A stretch of 64,000 nt of DNA from Eumeta japonica (lineage: Eukaryota > Arthropoda > Insecta > Lepidoptera > Psychidae). The stretch is from NCBI GenBank assembly GCA_005406025.1, contig BGZK01000091.1, positions 434,001-498,000 of the forward strand. Direction: 5' to 3'. Both the position numbers and the translations under genes were made by a program. Shown here piece by piece: positions 11,701 through 26,700 of the stretch; positions within the stretch are counted from its first letter, which is position 1, and each line of letters starts with the position of its first letter. The notes beneath the pieces are model-generated. The model did not search any database, was not told the DNA's origin, and saw only the letters and a program-made list of their open reading frames with translations.

Positions 11701-14700
11701 AAATGTTCGTGTGCGAATCGCTTTTGTGTAAGACGGTCACATTCAGACTGACAGAGGCGATACCATCTCTAACTATGCATTTGTATGTGCTGGGCACTTC
11801 CGTCGTTATGCCGCTGTAGCAATCCACCCATTTTATACTCTCTTCGTCCCTTTTCACTTGTAGATCGGTGTACAACACTGTTTGACATCTAGCGACAAGC
11901 CCTAAAAGGAACAGAAAATTATAATTTTAAGCACTAATCTTAAAATATTGTACATTATGTTAGCATGTTGATGGTTCCAGATAAAACATCTAACCCAAAA
12001 ATAAGATATACATATTGAGCAACTCAAAGGAAATATACATTTCATATTACTACTAATTTAACTAAATTTTGAATATCTTATAAAAACGTAAATGTAATAG
12101 TAGAAGTGAAAAACTTAATACAAATTTATTATATTATGCTCAATATCAATAAAACAGTTGAGTATTAATAAAATTCATCACATTTACTACTAATATTCTA
12201 CTGATTAATGCAATTATCCAAATAAAAATTATATGAGCACTCTGTGTCCATTTTTTAATATAAATAATAATCTGCTTTATCAAAAGATGACCTTGGTTGA
12301 GTATAAGGTCAAGGTTTGATAAAAACACTGGTCAACTGCAGCCAATTAAGTACATAATGTTATTCATAAAGTATTTCTTTGAAAAATACTTTTTAATAAT
12401 ATTACGTTGTAGTTAATTTAAATATCCAAACTGATTGACCGATATTACTTACTTGATATTGATTCTTTTGGATACACCTATTCCATCATTTTTAGTTAAC
12501 GTACAAAAAGCAAATAAATATTAAACATCACACGTTTATATTATTGCGTGTCATGAACTTAATGTCGATCATCATATAGATAAATAAATAATATATTTTT
12601 ATTCCATTCGATTAAAAAACAAAGGAATTTCTAAAACGCTATTTAAATATCTATGAAACTCACCAGAAAGTTTTATAAACTCGGAGATACCTACTGTGGA
12701 AATATGAAACGGTTGGTAAACACTTACTTAGTTACAAACCAACGGACCGATTGATATATAGGCACGTTATCGATGTTTGTGCGCGCGGTAGTACGGGGTA
12801 ACGTTAACTGTACATACAGATATGTAGCGTCTGTATTTTTACTTAATGATAAATCAAATAAAAATACGGACGTCCCTAGTCTTTAGTATAGTGATTTTTA
12901 CGAGATGTATCATTATAATGCGACAACCGTAACTATCACGAATATTGTTGAGATGCTTGGAATCTAACTTTTTGAACTATAAGCAATTAAGGATCCTTAC
13001 CTTATTATCGCCTCGTTTGCTAAATATGTCTTGACTTTTTGTAGTGATTTTTCAGGAAATTAAAATAATTTTATGAACTTTGATACAAAATATAAATTAT
13101 TATTCCATTCCTGATCGAATAAACAATCCATAATTCGTATTATTCAATCAAATTTAAATTAATCCACTCGGGTTCGACAGCCTTTTTGTCGATTTTGTAT
13201 TTTAAGGTTCGGAAAGTAAGCTATATTCAGTAGATATCGTAGTTCAGAGAATATGAAAAAAATTCTATGCATTGGTTTGAAAATATTCTAAAGAATAAAC
13301 GAAACAGTTTTTGTTATTTATATCTAAAAATTGAAAAAAGTAAAAATAGGGAAAATTTCGTTCAAATTTGGAAAAGTAAGTGTGAAAGTAATAATTATAT
13401 ACTTAATCAAAATGCCCCATTAAACTTCAATCCAAAAACTAACTGATAGACAAAAAAAAATTCAAATAATCTACGATCTTAGTAAAAAAAAAAAACCCCT
13501 CAACGTTCCCAAAATATTATATTATGTTGTAACAACTATCAAATCGGCAAAATGTACCAAGCGCTTGATGTACCATACGTTCCTGTTCTTTTTTACGTCA
13601 AAACAATACACGAATATACTAGGGGTGTGCGAATTATTCAAATTTTTTCCGAATTATTCGTAAATTTGTGATTGTTTTCTCCAAGTATTGATTTCTAAAA
13701 GAAAATTATATTATTCGTAAGTAGAATATTTTGATACACGATTTAAAGGAATTTAAATTGGAAGCAATTGAAAATCCAGAGATATTTCGATAATTCGCGA
13801 ATTATTCGAAAATTTTCGAATTATTCGTTGAATTTCGAGTAATTCGAATTATTCGATTCAAATTTCGAATCGAATATTAATATTCGATTCGATTCGATTC
13901 GAACGATATTCGCACACCCTTAGAATATACTACATATAGCGAGACAAAGAAATCTTGATCATTGTGAGACTTGAATTTCTATTAAAGGCTGTCCTCATCG
14001 AAAGAAATGACGACTTTTGAAAAGGAAAAATGTATGAAAACCGAATAAATGGTTAGCTAATTAACTTGTCGGTAATAAACTCGAAATCGTCGCCCCCGTA
14101 AATGTTGATAGATGGAATTAAAGATTACCAGCTATCGATAAACAATATTTATATGCATCTATACACACTTACACCCATACGGACACACATACATATCACA
14201 TAGATCTGATTTAGGTCATTAACTTAAAAATCATTTCGGAATCGCACAAATAAACAATTTTATTTCACAATTTCCATCCTTTATTGGAATAAAAATAATT
14301 AATTATAAACCTTTACATTACTGATTTTCTTTATTTGATTAGTAAACTACAGTAAGTCTACAGGAATCAAAATAGTTGAAATTTGTTTTTTCAATAATCA
14401 CGCAATAAATATTAATAAACATAAATTGACGCCTATTTTTCAGATGGGTGGGCAGAGACTATACGATTTCCACACAGTACAATTTTTGCATACCTCGCTT
14501 CCTTTACTGACATTAATCATACTTTTCATGCAAGCTCTTCGGTTTCTGGTGCTTAAAATGTAGCCTTTTTTAGGGTTTCGTGGCCAAAATGGCAAAAACG
14601 GAAATTTTATAGTTTCGCCATGTCCTTTCGTCCATCTGTACATTCGCATATCATAGGCATTTTACTCAAAAACTACAAGATGAATATTGATGAAAATTGG

Positions 14701-17700
14701 AGTATAGGTGTATCGTATCAGTAGCTACCTAATTTTGTAACTAAATAACAAAAATAAATAGTTCTAAGGGGCACTCCATACATGTAACAGAAGCTGAATT
14801 TTTTTTTCGGCAAACAAATGTGAAACACATATTTCGAAAGTTTTTTTAAAAATTGTCGAAATATGTGCCGCGAATATATGAATATTTTCGGAAATAATCG
14901 CTCCGAAAAAAGCGGTAATTGTGCTCCCGCTTCATCTTTTAAGTTATGTGTCTAAAAAAGATGAAAAAATTATAAATGCAAGCTTCATAAATACTTTTAA
15001 TTAGAATTATTTGCAATATGATCGGACATATTATTTTTGAGATATTGCCGAAAAATTGCGCTTCTCAAAAAAAGACACAAGTGCCGTGAAGATACGCTCT
15101 TTTGCTGATGCACTTTTTCGCATCGTATTTTGAGACTGTAGTAAGTGCTTTAATGTACTTAAAATTTAATACCTAATTATGTGTTTAAGTAAATACATTA
15201 AAATAGTAATGCATTACAGTAAAATCATTTAATAAAATATACTTCATGTAAATTTTGTACAAAAGATATTAGGACTGGTCGTTTTTGAAAAATGTTCGAG
15301 AACGTGTAACAGTACGTCTCTAACAACTTCAAGTCATTTGATGACGTTGTTGGTTGTATAAGATAGGTGGTAAATATATGTTTATGAACCATGTAAAATT
15401 ATAGAAATATGAAATCATATCACCATTCATTAACACCCGTCCAATGTGAGTACGTTTTTAGATGTTATTAGCCGTTAACCGTCAACTCAATTAATCGTTT
15501 CATAGTACTAACCAAAAAAAGCTTCCTTCAAAGTCCGTATATTGTAACGAGTAACCACGGAACCCTACACTTCGCGTGGCCCGACATGCGCTTGGCCGGT
15601 TTTTTAATATGCCAATTTGGTCTGCATAGGATTTTCTAGGGCGATCCTTGCCTACCTTTTCATCACACACACAATAAATAAACATTACAAATTAATAAAT
15701 TTTGAAAATATATGTAAGGATCAAAAGCATTTTCTGCAAAGTCGACCTCTGTTTGGAAGTCGATTTTCGATAAATACGAGTATATTCGGACGGTGGGACA
15801 GAATTGTCAGTGTTAAATACTGACTCTCGCCCGGCGCGATTTCGTGTAAGGCCCATTGATCTACAACATTCTGTACTGTAAATAGCCTCTTCTGCGCCCT
15901 GTGCGAGCTTCTATAATTGGGCCCTTGTTTTTTTTTAGATGTTATAGGTACCCTAGCTAGAGAAATGCTATGTATAGGCCTACTTTATTTCATTCAGGGT
16001 CAAAAATAAAGCACAAGGACCTTGGTGTTGATGGAACAATTATCTAATATTTTGGAAGAAAAAAATCTATTTTTTTAAATAACTAGAACTAATACGGGCA
16101 AACATGCAGACGAGCTATTTCAGTGGACCCTTCGCCTATTATACCACCCACTGTGTCTCACTCACTAAAACTCAAACGCCAGTTCATTAGTGCAAATGCG
16201 ATGCCCACCCTGATGCTTAAGATTTAATTTTTGGGCCATTTCGCTCTTCATACTTCTATAATAAAATAACACCCTGCAAAGTTTCAGTAAACGGTAAATT
16301 AATTTAATTTTAAGTACTCGGTATGGTAGAGTTTTGAATAAAGAAGGTAGCATAATATAAATTGCGTCTAAGCATGAATTTGTGAAAAGGCGTTTATTCG
16401 AAAATATTTACAAAGATTATTCATAACTACCAACAACAGACGTTTTTGACGATATTGGCATGTAGGTACGTATGTTGTTGGAATCGAGCACTAGAGGCGC
16501 AGCGGGAACTCATCAGGAGCAAACCGAAAAATAATAGTCCTGCCTGGTCTGGCCATTCTCGCGCCCCCCAGAGTCTACGCCCTGTGCCTGGGCACTGGTG
16601 GCACCGCCCTATTTACGAGACTGACAACATTTATGGTGTTATAACACATGATCATCATAGATGATCTATAACATCTATAGTTAGGCCTTTAAGCATTAAA
16701 GTGAACCGGTAAACGTAACGGACACACGGTTATCCTTTATGGGACCGTTAGCGCGAGAGGCACATTTATAGAAGTACCGCGTTGAGTGATCAAGGTTTAC
16801 TGATAGCGCAAAAACAATGAGGATCGCTCGCTATTGTTTTGGCCGTATCCGGGTGCGCGGCAGAGTTTCAAAAATCATTTCGCGCAATGTGCAGAAGAAC
16901 GAGAAGAAAAATTTTTGAACTGAACGGAGAAAGATGCACATTTGTTAATGACAGTACCTGGACAATCGAGTTTTGCAAGGCGCCTTTCAAGTTTGCCAGT
17001 TTGCCGTGGGAACACGAAAAATTTTCCAGAGAAAAATGACTTATGTTCTTTACAACCACAACATATTTAGATAGATAAATAATAATGTGTATAGTGCCGT
17101 ATATAGTTCATGTCCTGTCGTGCCACATGTTGCAAATCGATAACATAGCAATAATGTAATTACCTCAAAACGCTTTACCTCAAAATGGCGAAAATAAAGG
17201 AAAAATTAGCAAAATTTTTTTTTTCTCGTTTTTCCAGAGAAGATACCTAGATAAACTTGAAAAGTAAGAATTTATCAAAAGCAAAAATTTACATTGATAT
17301 CGTTAGGGTTATTTGCAAAATTGTCATGTATAAATCGATATACTAGTTTTCCACCCGCATGGAATTCGGTCTGTCACATAAAGCGTTTATCGCAACTCAA
17401 ACCCCTCCCTCGTTCGCCGGTCCACTCCCCAAAGCCCACACCGTCCCTTGTATATTTTTAGAAGTCGGACGCGTCATAATCAGAAGGTCGAGTATAGGCT
17501 ATAGTTTTTTTTTTGAACGCTGTCGTTCGTTCGTATTGTTATGTGTCTATAGGCCTTCGACGCTAACAACTATCATTTGCTAGGATACTCGTAGCTTTAT
17601 CTTGACATCTGTTGTAAATGGTATAATGCTATATTCAGCTCCAAGCCAAGCTCTATCTACCTGTGAAAACCGCATTAAAATCCGTTCAGTAATTTCAGAT

Positions 17701-20700
17701 ATTAGCGCGGTCAGACATATAGACAGACAAAATAAAAATATTTTATCATCCCCTCTCCATTTTTCATATTCACCTTCAATGTACAGACACGCCGCGTTCT
17801 ACTGTTTTATCATAAGCATAGGCATACAAGTACTACTCACTTAAAGTAATACCATTTCCAAATTGACTGATAATCCCCTAAAATATACTACTTTTATCTA
17901 CCTGGCAGAAAATTCATATATCTACCTACCTACAAACTATACATAAAAAGTATGTGTGCTATAAATATGAAAGAATCTTGTGATATATAGCAATGTAAAC
18001 AAAATTTTAAAATTAAATATAGATGCTATATGTAGATATAACTACAAAATTATCATTATTGATTACCTTACAGAATAGCACTGCAACAGCCTAAAGTCTA
18101 CCCTAATACATATGTAAAATAAAATAGCGCAATATTCCTTAATATATACATATGTATGTATGTATGTATATATTGACTATTAAGTAGAAAGAGAGCCTAA
18201 AACCAGTGTAAACCAAACCTTTTATTAACCTAATTGTTGTGAACTGGGCGTGGGTTGCGATAACTGGAGCGACGGGAAAGGGGTCATCAAATCATTTATT
18301 GCATTTAAGTCTGACAATGCCCTGGTGACAACAGTGTTCCGGTAAATTCAAATGTATTCGCTCCGAGCGCGACTGCAGCGCCACCTAATGTTTGCATTAA
18401 AACGGGCTGTTGAGGTACTTTTACTATGAATGAGAGTGAGACTTCGCGATTAAAAAAATTATTATTAATTAAAAATATTGAGGACATTCAAAACATGTGA
18501 AAATTTAAATTTGTTTCTATGATATATTTGTATGATTTCAGTGAGCAATATTAAGAAAAATATAGTTCAAAACTCGATAAAAATTAGGTTATGTAATATT
18601 AAAGCGTAACAAAGATTATACCTTGGCAAATAATAAAATTAAAAAAATATATGAATAGTTATTTCTGCATTAAATTATTATGTATTTGTTGAATTAGGAA
18701 AGATTCTTTTCATATTTACTTTCAAACTGAACATGGAAATAGTTATAAAAGCGAGTTTTCAATTAGTCACATAAAATTGCATTTGAGCCACAATCATCAA
18801 AGGAATAATACAAGTTATATACGCAAGTCACACTACATTGTTAAATATGATTGAAAAATTTATGATTTATATGACATCAAATAGTATGAGAATTATTTAA
18901 TTAATTAAATAGTTTTTTTTTATTTATTTTATTGTAGACAAATAAAGCTCGATATGTAACTGATGTGTAAAATGATCAAGTTTTTTATTTTAGTACAACT
19001 CACCGTAAATGTAACATATCACAGAATTTTTTCTCATTGAATAAGAAATATTTATAATTTCAAGAAAAAAGTTAAAAAGAATAAAATGAAAGCAATAAAA
19101 ACCAAAATGCACGCCAAAACAGTATCGATTAACTAGGTATAACATAATGCGTATTTTTTTCCGAATTTTAAAACATATTTTTTAAATAATTCTAAGAAAA
19201 TCTTGGTCATACGTAAAAATTAATGATTTTAGTCCGTTTTACATTAATATCATTCACATTCGCCACAAGTTGTCACTCGTAAAATGGCTCGTAAAAAAAT
19301 CGAATAATTTAAAAATTTTCAGAAAATGGAAATAAGTACTCGAAGTACTGCATTAAATTTCAATATAAAAATTATAAACTTAAAAAAACAGTAATTTAAA
19401 AGTGGCCCTTAGAAACCCCCTTAAAAGCACCCATTTTTAGCAGTTTTGGTGATTTTATCAATAGATTATAAATAAAACTCCAAAATGTCTTTTATCTTTA
19501 TGTAGCCCTTATCCATCGCATCTTTTGACGTCTCAATCATTCGCCTACATTTACAGTTCACGACTCTAAAGCGTATTTGCACTTTCGCTGAAAATGAAGC
19601 CTTTACTGAGGCGATCGAAAGAACATTTTCAATGTAAAAATTATTGTTAATAAGAAACATATGAATTTCTTAATGTCTGCTTTTGTCACTATTATTTTTA
19701 ACATTAATATTAAAGTCATGGGTAGTATTAACTTTTTCCTTCTTCCTGCAGCAATGCACCTATTTCTTTGGGTTGTTTTCCGTTTGGCAATCGCAAATTT
19801 ATAAAAATTACCTTCTATGGTGTTAGTATGTTTTCAGCTTACAATACAGCAATTTTGTGATTTATTTTATTTTACATCAGTAATTTAAATAAAGCATGTG
19901 TATTTGATAGCCCGAATATTTAAAACAGCCTTCTAAATTAGCCACTACGAACGCTTTCTAAAACAATTGCAGAAATATGAGCCACTTGTTGATGTTTACT
20001 GAAAAAAATTGTTTTCAGTTTCTGTTACGTGTATAGTGTGCCCCCAAAGAAATATTTATTTTTGTTATTTAAGCACCAAACTAAGTAGCGGCCCAGACAC
20101 CTACACAATAAATTTCATTAATATACGTCTTGTAGTTTTTAAATAAAATGCCTGTGACATACAGATGGACAGACATGACAAAATTATATGGGTTCCGTTT
20201 TTGCCATCTTGGCTTAGAACCCTAAAAATCACACCCATAAAAATTAAAAGGTTAAATTCTAGGAATACCTTATAAAATAAAATTATTTTGTTGTTATATT
20301 AGGTACTAATAATTTATTTTTAAGAATTTACCGTATTTGTTTTTGAATTGAATATAAAAGTTGTGATATATTAGTAATGTTAATTTGTATGCTAAATATT
20401 TGTAATAAATAGTCCAGAATCAGAATTATACTTCAGTTAAAAATTTGTAAAGAGGAAAAATAGTCTTTGAATTGAATAATATTCATTAAATTTATCTATG
20501 TAAGAATTTGGCTATTAACAAAACAAAATGAAACTATTTACGATAGTCTCAAAGCAAGCGTGAATGTAGATAGGTATGTCTCGCGCGGCAGCAAGAGCTC
20601 AAATCCTATGAATGAAAATAGACTGACAAAACAAATTTATAGAGCAAACGTGTGATAGAAGGGCAGGCAAGAGTCGCCCCAGAAAATTGTTTACAGATCA

Positions 20701-23700
20701 AATTGGTGGCATTTTAAAAAAGAGCAAATTTTAATCATCCGAAACTGAGAGCTTGTATAAAAAAATTTATGAGTGTCAGTAAAGCAAGATAGATAGATCT
20801 AATAATATAGTAGAAGACGATATAATAATATAGTATATAAAACTAATCATATCAAGAAAAAGTTTTACTCACCCTGCTGTTCAACTTTTTGAGTCCTGGG
20901 ATCTTCCCATTTCAAATATGCCAAAGCATACCAATTGCCGGGTTTTGGATTTTCTATACTGTATGTTACGTTTCTTCCATCTGACTGGAACTCTATTGTA
21001 TATATGACTTCTCTTTCTTTGGAATTAATAAAGTGTTTTGGAAAATCATAACCATCAGGATTGACAGCAGGGTATGAACCGTGCTTCAATTGAATGATAA
21101 CATCGTCTGGCTCGCAAGAACCTAGAATAATTCAAAATTTAATATGGATAGAGTAGTTACAAAAAGTTACCTACATAATCTTTTCAAAATAATTGTTTCA
21201 AACATAACAAATTTGGGAAATAAAAACAATGGACAGAAAAATATATAAAAGTAAAAACAGAACTTTAAATTGTAACTGTCTCAATGTTCATAATTGGTAC
21301 CTATCGGGTATCAATAATTGCAATTTCCTGGATTTCAAAATGAGTTTTTACTATAGCCATATCTTCAATTTTTATTAAGTACTTAAGCACTTCGATTTAA
21401 TAACAATATAGAGAAGATTGTAGACCTTTAATTACATATAGTATAAGAATTTGTTGTGTATGGAGTGAAAAAATTCAATTTGATATATTTAAAGTGTCCA
21501 TTATAATACTGCTACAATTTTACATGGAAGATTATGAGTCTTTTTTCTTTGATCATTACCAGATACATAAAAAAATGTTGTTTTTGAATTGTAAGTTATG
21601 CGAACAGAACAACGCACAAAACTCTGTCGCTATGAACTTAAAAGCGTCGCAATGGTCTAAAATAGAAACGAGAAAGAGAAGAAGGTAAGGTCGGGAAGTG
21701 TTGAACCTGTGCATTTCATCATTTGCAAACAATTCAAAGTAGCAGAGTTTCATGTATTGTACTGTAGATCTTGTTTTCAATTACAAAATCCTGTCTACTT
21801 ATAAAATAATAGTTGCTTATACATGATGATTAAGTATCATCATGTATAATTAGTTTTAGTATAATTTATAATGCTGAGAAATTTGCCTAGGAACTACATA
21901 ATAAATAAAGATAGTATGGATTTAAATAAAATTTATATGAGTTAATTGCAATTATATTTGAAATGTAAAAAAATAAGTGTCCTATAGCTTCTTGAGGCTT
22001 TACTGACTAATGGTGAAACAGACCCTAAAATTTTCATCATCTACTTAGGTTGTCCATAACAGTTTTATATTTTTGTATTAAATTTTATTGTCTACCGTCT
22101 TATATGAGATTCTAAATATGATCAAATAGTCGAGAGCCAGTAACACCGTTCATGACGTGCTTGATGCACATTGAAATTTTATATTGTATTTATATTGGAT
22201 TGAGAGGTAGATTTACCTGTGTTTGCCTGGCCTATCCTGGGACACCAGGTACTGCATAAGAACAGGTGTAAAAAATTAATTCCGAAAAGTGTTTGATTCA
22301 CAGGCCAACAAGTAAAATTGAAAATTTGGACTATTTTAAAATAAAATTAATTGAGGCAGACACTTTCAAGGGGGTTGATATCGAATAAATCACCCCAAAG
22401 TTGATTTTCTTTAAATTAAATTTGAAGTGTTTGATTCACGCTGCCAGTCGCGCGCATCTATATCTCTTTCTATTGTATTTATAATTTTTCACATTTTCCG
22501 GTGATTAAACCCGGAAAAAGTGTCTGCCTTTTGCATATATTTTTTTATATTATTTAATTAAAACGCTAAAAATGGCGTGAATCAAACACTTCAAATTTAA
22601 TTTAAAGAAAATCAACTTTGGGGTAGATTTATTCATATCCCTCAATTAATTTTATTTTAAAATAGTCCAAATTTTCAATTTTACTTGTTGGCCTGTGAAT
22701 CAAACACTTTTTCAAAATTAATTTTTTACACCTGTTCTTTATGCGCAGCACCTGGTGTCCCAGGATAGGCCAGGCAAACACAGGTAAATCTACCTCTCAA
22801 TCCAATATAAATACAATATAAAAATTTCAATGTGCATCAAGCACGTCATGAAACGGGTGTTACTGGCTCTTGGACTAAAAATATCTAGCATAATCCTAAT
22901 AAACCATCAATGAATTAACTGACTGTATATTGTCAATAAATCACATTACCAGTAGTATCTACAATTCCGCACTTAGTAATACACTTGGATAATTTTAATA
23001 AAGCGAAAACTCTTTCAGTAAATATGTGATATTTACACAAAAACATACGCATATTTGTTAGATTGAAAGCAGGGCCATTTTATAGGTGATAGACGCCAAA
23101 AGAATTTTTTACACCTATAGGAAAAAGGGAGTTTTACTCTGCAACTGGAGTTCCATAATGACAATAGAAATTATGTGAATTCTTTTCTATTTGTGAAATT
23201 TCTTTAATGCATGCTAACATTTGGATTGTAGTTTGGATTGTACAACCTGCTATTATGTAAAACTCTTAAGTTATTCAGCAAAAAGCCCTATTAAAGTATT
23301 TAATTTTTTATATAAAATGTATCGGTAGATGATGTAGACTTTGTAATAAAGTTTTATTGCTACTCTTGGGATACAACAACTTCAATATATGTCATTGTTC
23401 TATAAACAGACAACAATGAAGTTCATTTCAATACAGACATGAAAAACCGATTGAATACGAATCGATTTGCACACCCAAGATTCATTACTGTTATCTGTCT
23501 GTGTTATTTACATCTGAAAATATTTTTTTTGTTCGATCAGTCGGAGATTCTCAATTTTTATCATTTGTTGTTTCACTTTAAGAGTTTGCACTACGCTCCA
23601 ACTATGACACTTGTATGAATTACCATTTTTAAGATGGAGCGAAAAAATTACATTACATAAATATGTTTCATGCATAGGGAGCTCCCCTTAATTCTTTATT

Positions 23701-26700
23701 ATTATTATTATTTGTTAGGCTATCTGCTATAAAATTTTATGAAAATTGTAATTGGGTACATATTACAGTTCAAAAAAACACTATTGACATAAAGAGCAGT
23801 ATACCTTTAAAGTTAAGCAAAAAGACGGACAGAACATAGAAACAGCATAGGCTTAGTAATAGGGTGCCATTGGCACTATTTGTGCATGAAATTCTAAAAA
23901 TCAATAACTCTGATACGAATATGTAAATAACAGGATGTTAGATATAAAACTATAGATAAAACGATTTTATCACTAACATACAACTTTATCAGAAAGCTAT
24001 TGAACATACTTAAAACACGAATGAACAGAACATTTCTATATATTGATTGTTTCAAAAATTTTTTTTTAATTCCCTAATTAATGTAAAGAAAAATCCTCAA
24101 TTTACATCACATATTAAGAATATCGAAGGGGATACAAATCAATGGATAAGGGGAGGAATCATAAGCATGACTTCATGAGGTTATATGCATAAATGTAAAG
24201 TATTAAAACTTTAAAAAGTCAATTGTAACATTAAAATTAAAATATCCACAAGTACAAAAAGTTATACAAATTTCTTTGAATAACTTTTTGGCAGCTGAAT
24301 ATTCCGCACGAGATCCACTCGCTATAACTACGGTATCGAGAGTCACATTGGTCGCTGACATGCGCCAGAAGGCGAATACTGCCTTTCCGCTTTAAAAAAG
24401 CCATTTTGTATATTTTATATAATATTTAATTTATAAAAGCAGCTGCAGTTTCAATATTGCAATATTTGCATTGAATACTTAATGCTTCACATTTTGTATT
24501 CATGTTTACATGTAAGTAAATCTTCTATCAATATTTGTATTCAGCACTTTCATTATGGTTTTTTTTTGTTTTTCTAGCTTTAGCTGGGACCGACTCCAAA
24601 CAACTAATCATTTTAGTAATTTTTTGAAGGCAGACTTAATTTTTTATGGAAAAGTTATTTTCATGAAAAAATATTTTAATAGAAATTAATTTTAGTGGAG
24701 AAAATTAGGAAATTCACCATTTCTTTTTTTCCAGATATATTAGATATATTACGGTTTTAAAGTGGATTATATATTCGGTCAAGTACACTGGTGAATTTAG
24801 CATACAATTCAGACTAAATAATTCAGTGTGATCCTGGAACACAATGCAGGAAATCATCCCGTGGAATAAAACTGCACATACTTCTAGACAACAAAGCTGA
24901 ACAGCACATCAGTTTCTTTCTATCCTCACCAGCAAATTGGGATATTTGGCATCTACATATTTAACTAACGTAACAAACAAATTTATGTCTGTCGCAGTTG
25001 GCCATTATTGTTTAAGTGGTGCGGCACAGAAGTGAAATATTGAAGGTAGTATGGGAAGGAATGGGCACTGGAAATCTAACCTGTATGAAGAATACTAACA
25101 CAGTGACTTGGCACATACAAGAAATATGTAAATAATTTTAAAAATGTTGTTTAGTTTATCTATGTCTAAATATAAAATTGCAAAATATGTGACATCACAT
25201 CGAAGATGTGATGTTACACATGTGAATGTGACACTTGTGACAAGGATAGGAAGTTCCAAAAATTATGAAAGTTGTGTGAAGTAATTTATGGATGAACCCT
25301 ACAGGGTACTACCGTATTATTACATATATATTATTTTAAATATCCTACATAGTTTTGAGATGAATTTGTATTTTTATGTAAACTTTATTCGATTGTATAC
25401 CTACTTTCTCTAAAAACAAATAACATGATTAAGATTTAAATATTATATAGAATAGTTTTATTATTGTTTATGAGACAGTAACAAATACACTATTGCATAC
25501 TAAAAAGAAAAAGAAGAGATACTAATTACAAGTACTTTTAGTACATTGTGCTTTTAGAACTGCATTTATAAAGATAACATGCATATAATTATCACAGGTT
25601 GGCAAGAATATTTCAACAAAAAAAACCAAGAACACAAAAAAGAAATAAATGGATGAATATTGATGTAAGTAATCCATATCCATGCACGTCAAGCCATGAA
25701 TACCGATACGAACTTGTGTATATGTAAATCAATTTAGCAATTTTAAACTTCCAAAATTCTAAACGAATTAGCATGAGTTGTTTTCTGTGACCATGCAACC
25801 AAATTAATGATTATAATTACAACATGACATCTGTTTAGCTTTTTAATAAGGAAAAGGGACAAAAGTTCATGTGGGTTAACACTATGATAAGGGTTCATCA
25901 CAACAGATGAACATCTGTAACACCTGGAGAGTTGACTATGTGTTCATCCATCCATTATACACAGACTAAAATGGACTTTTGGAGAGTGAAACAAGAATGA
26001 CAAAAAATCATATCACTGTATGAATAGTTTTAAATTATTTTCATTGACGTTCTAAATAATTTATGGTTTTCGAAATGGACACTATGAAAATTGAGTGGGC
26101 CTGTGTCCCATAGTAAATTGGATATTTTCTTTTAGCATACACTCTTTTCTTGAAGTGCTCCATGTCATATTTGTTCAGTTACACCATTGATAGAATTCTG
26201 TGCCATAGTTTTGAGGTACATAATAAAAATTTATGAATAAGGACAGGAAATCTAATTGAGTGGAGATCATTGTAGCACAGGCCTATATATTGATGGGGCT
26301 AAATCGCAATAGAATTTTAGAAGTGTTTACTCTAATTCAAAGCCCTTTCCAGACATTTTGATTTTTACATGGCATTGTTAGATGCAGTCTTGATATAGGT
26401 TAGCTTCATCCTTCTTAGTTCATAATAACTCCATTTAAGCCATATCAATGTATTATTATATACTAAGTTATAGTTCAATGCTTTTGTATCATTATAATTA
26501 TAGTCAAAATATTTCAAAATAGACTTGGGAAATGAAATAAAGATATCACAAAAATCATACTACTGAATGAATAGTTTTAAAAGAAAACTAATAAGATTTT
26601 TATAAATTTTTCAAATAATTTATAATTTTTAAAATGAACACTGAAAATTGTGTAGACCCATGTTTCAGGCCTCTGTCTCTATGATTTGTAAATCTCATCA

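Larger units (their letters stand above)
11902..20872 (-). other. PGAP6 intron 2
   Basis: 8971 bp, GT...AG. It holds a hAT MITE (13620-13922), copies of two lepidopteran repeat families (14425-14560, 14562-15606, 20030-20226), a LINE-tail-like piece (17600-17745), GTAT and TA microsatellite sequence near 18140-18172, and GC-richer unique patches at about 15825-15925, 16480-16640 and 16740-17040 whose origin I cannot name. No PGAP6 exon is missing inside it, because the phases already close. Confidence 0.85.

Noticed and set aside
16839..17039. 66-aa open frame (+) within PGAP6 intron 2
   Set aside because: No recognisable family and antisense in an intron; kept only as an unexplained GC-richer patch.
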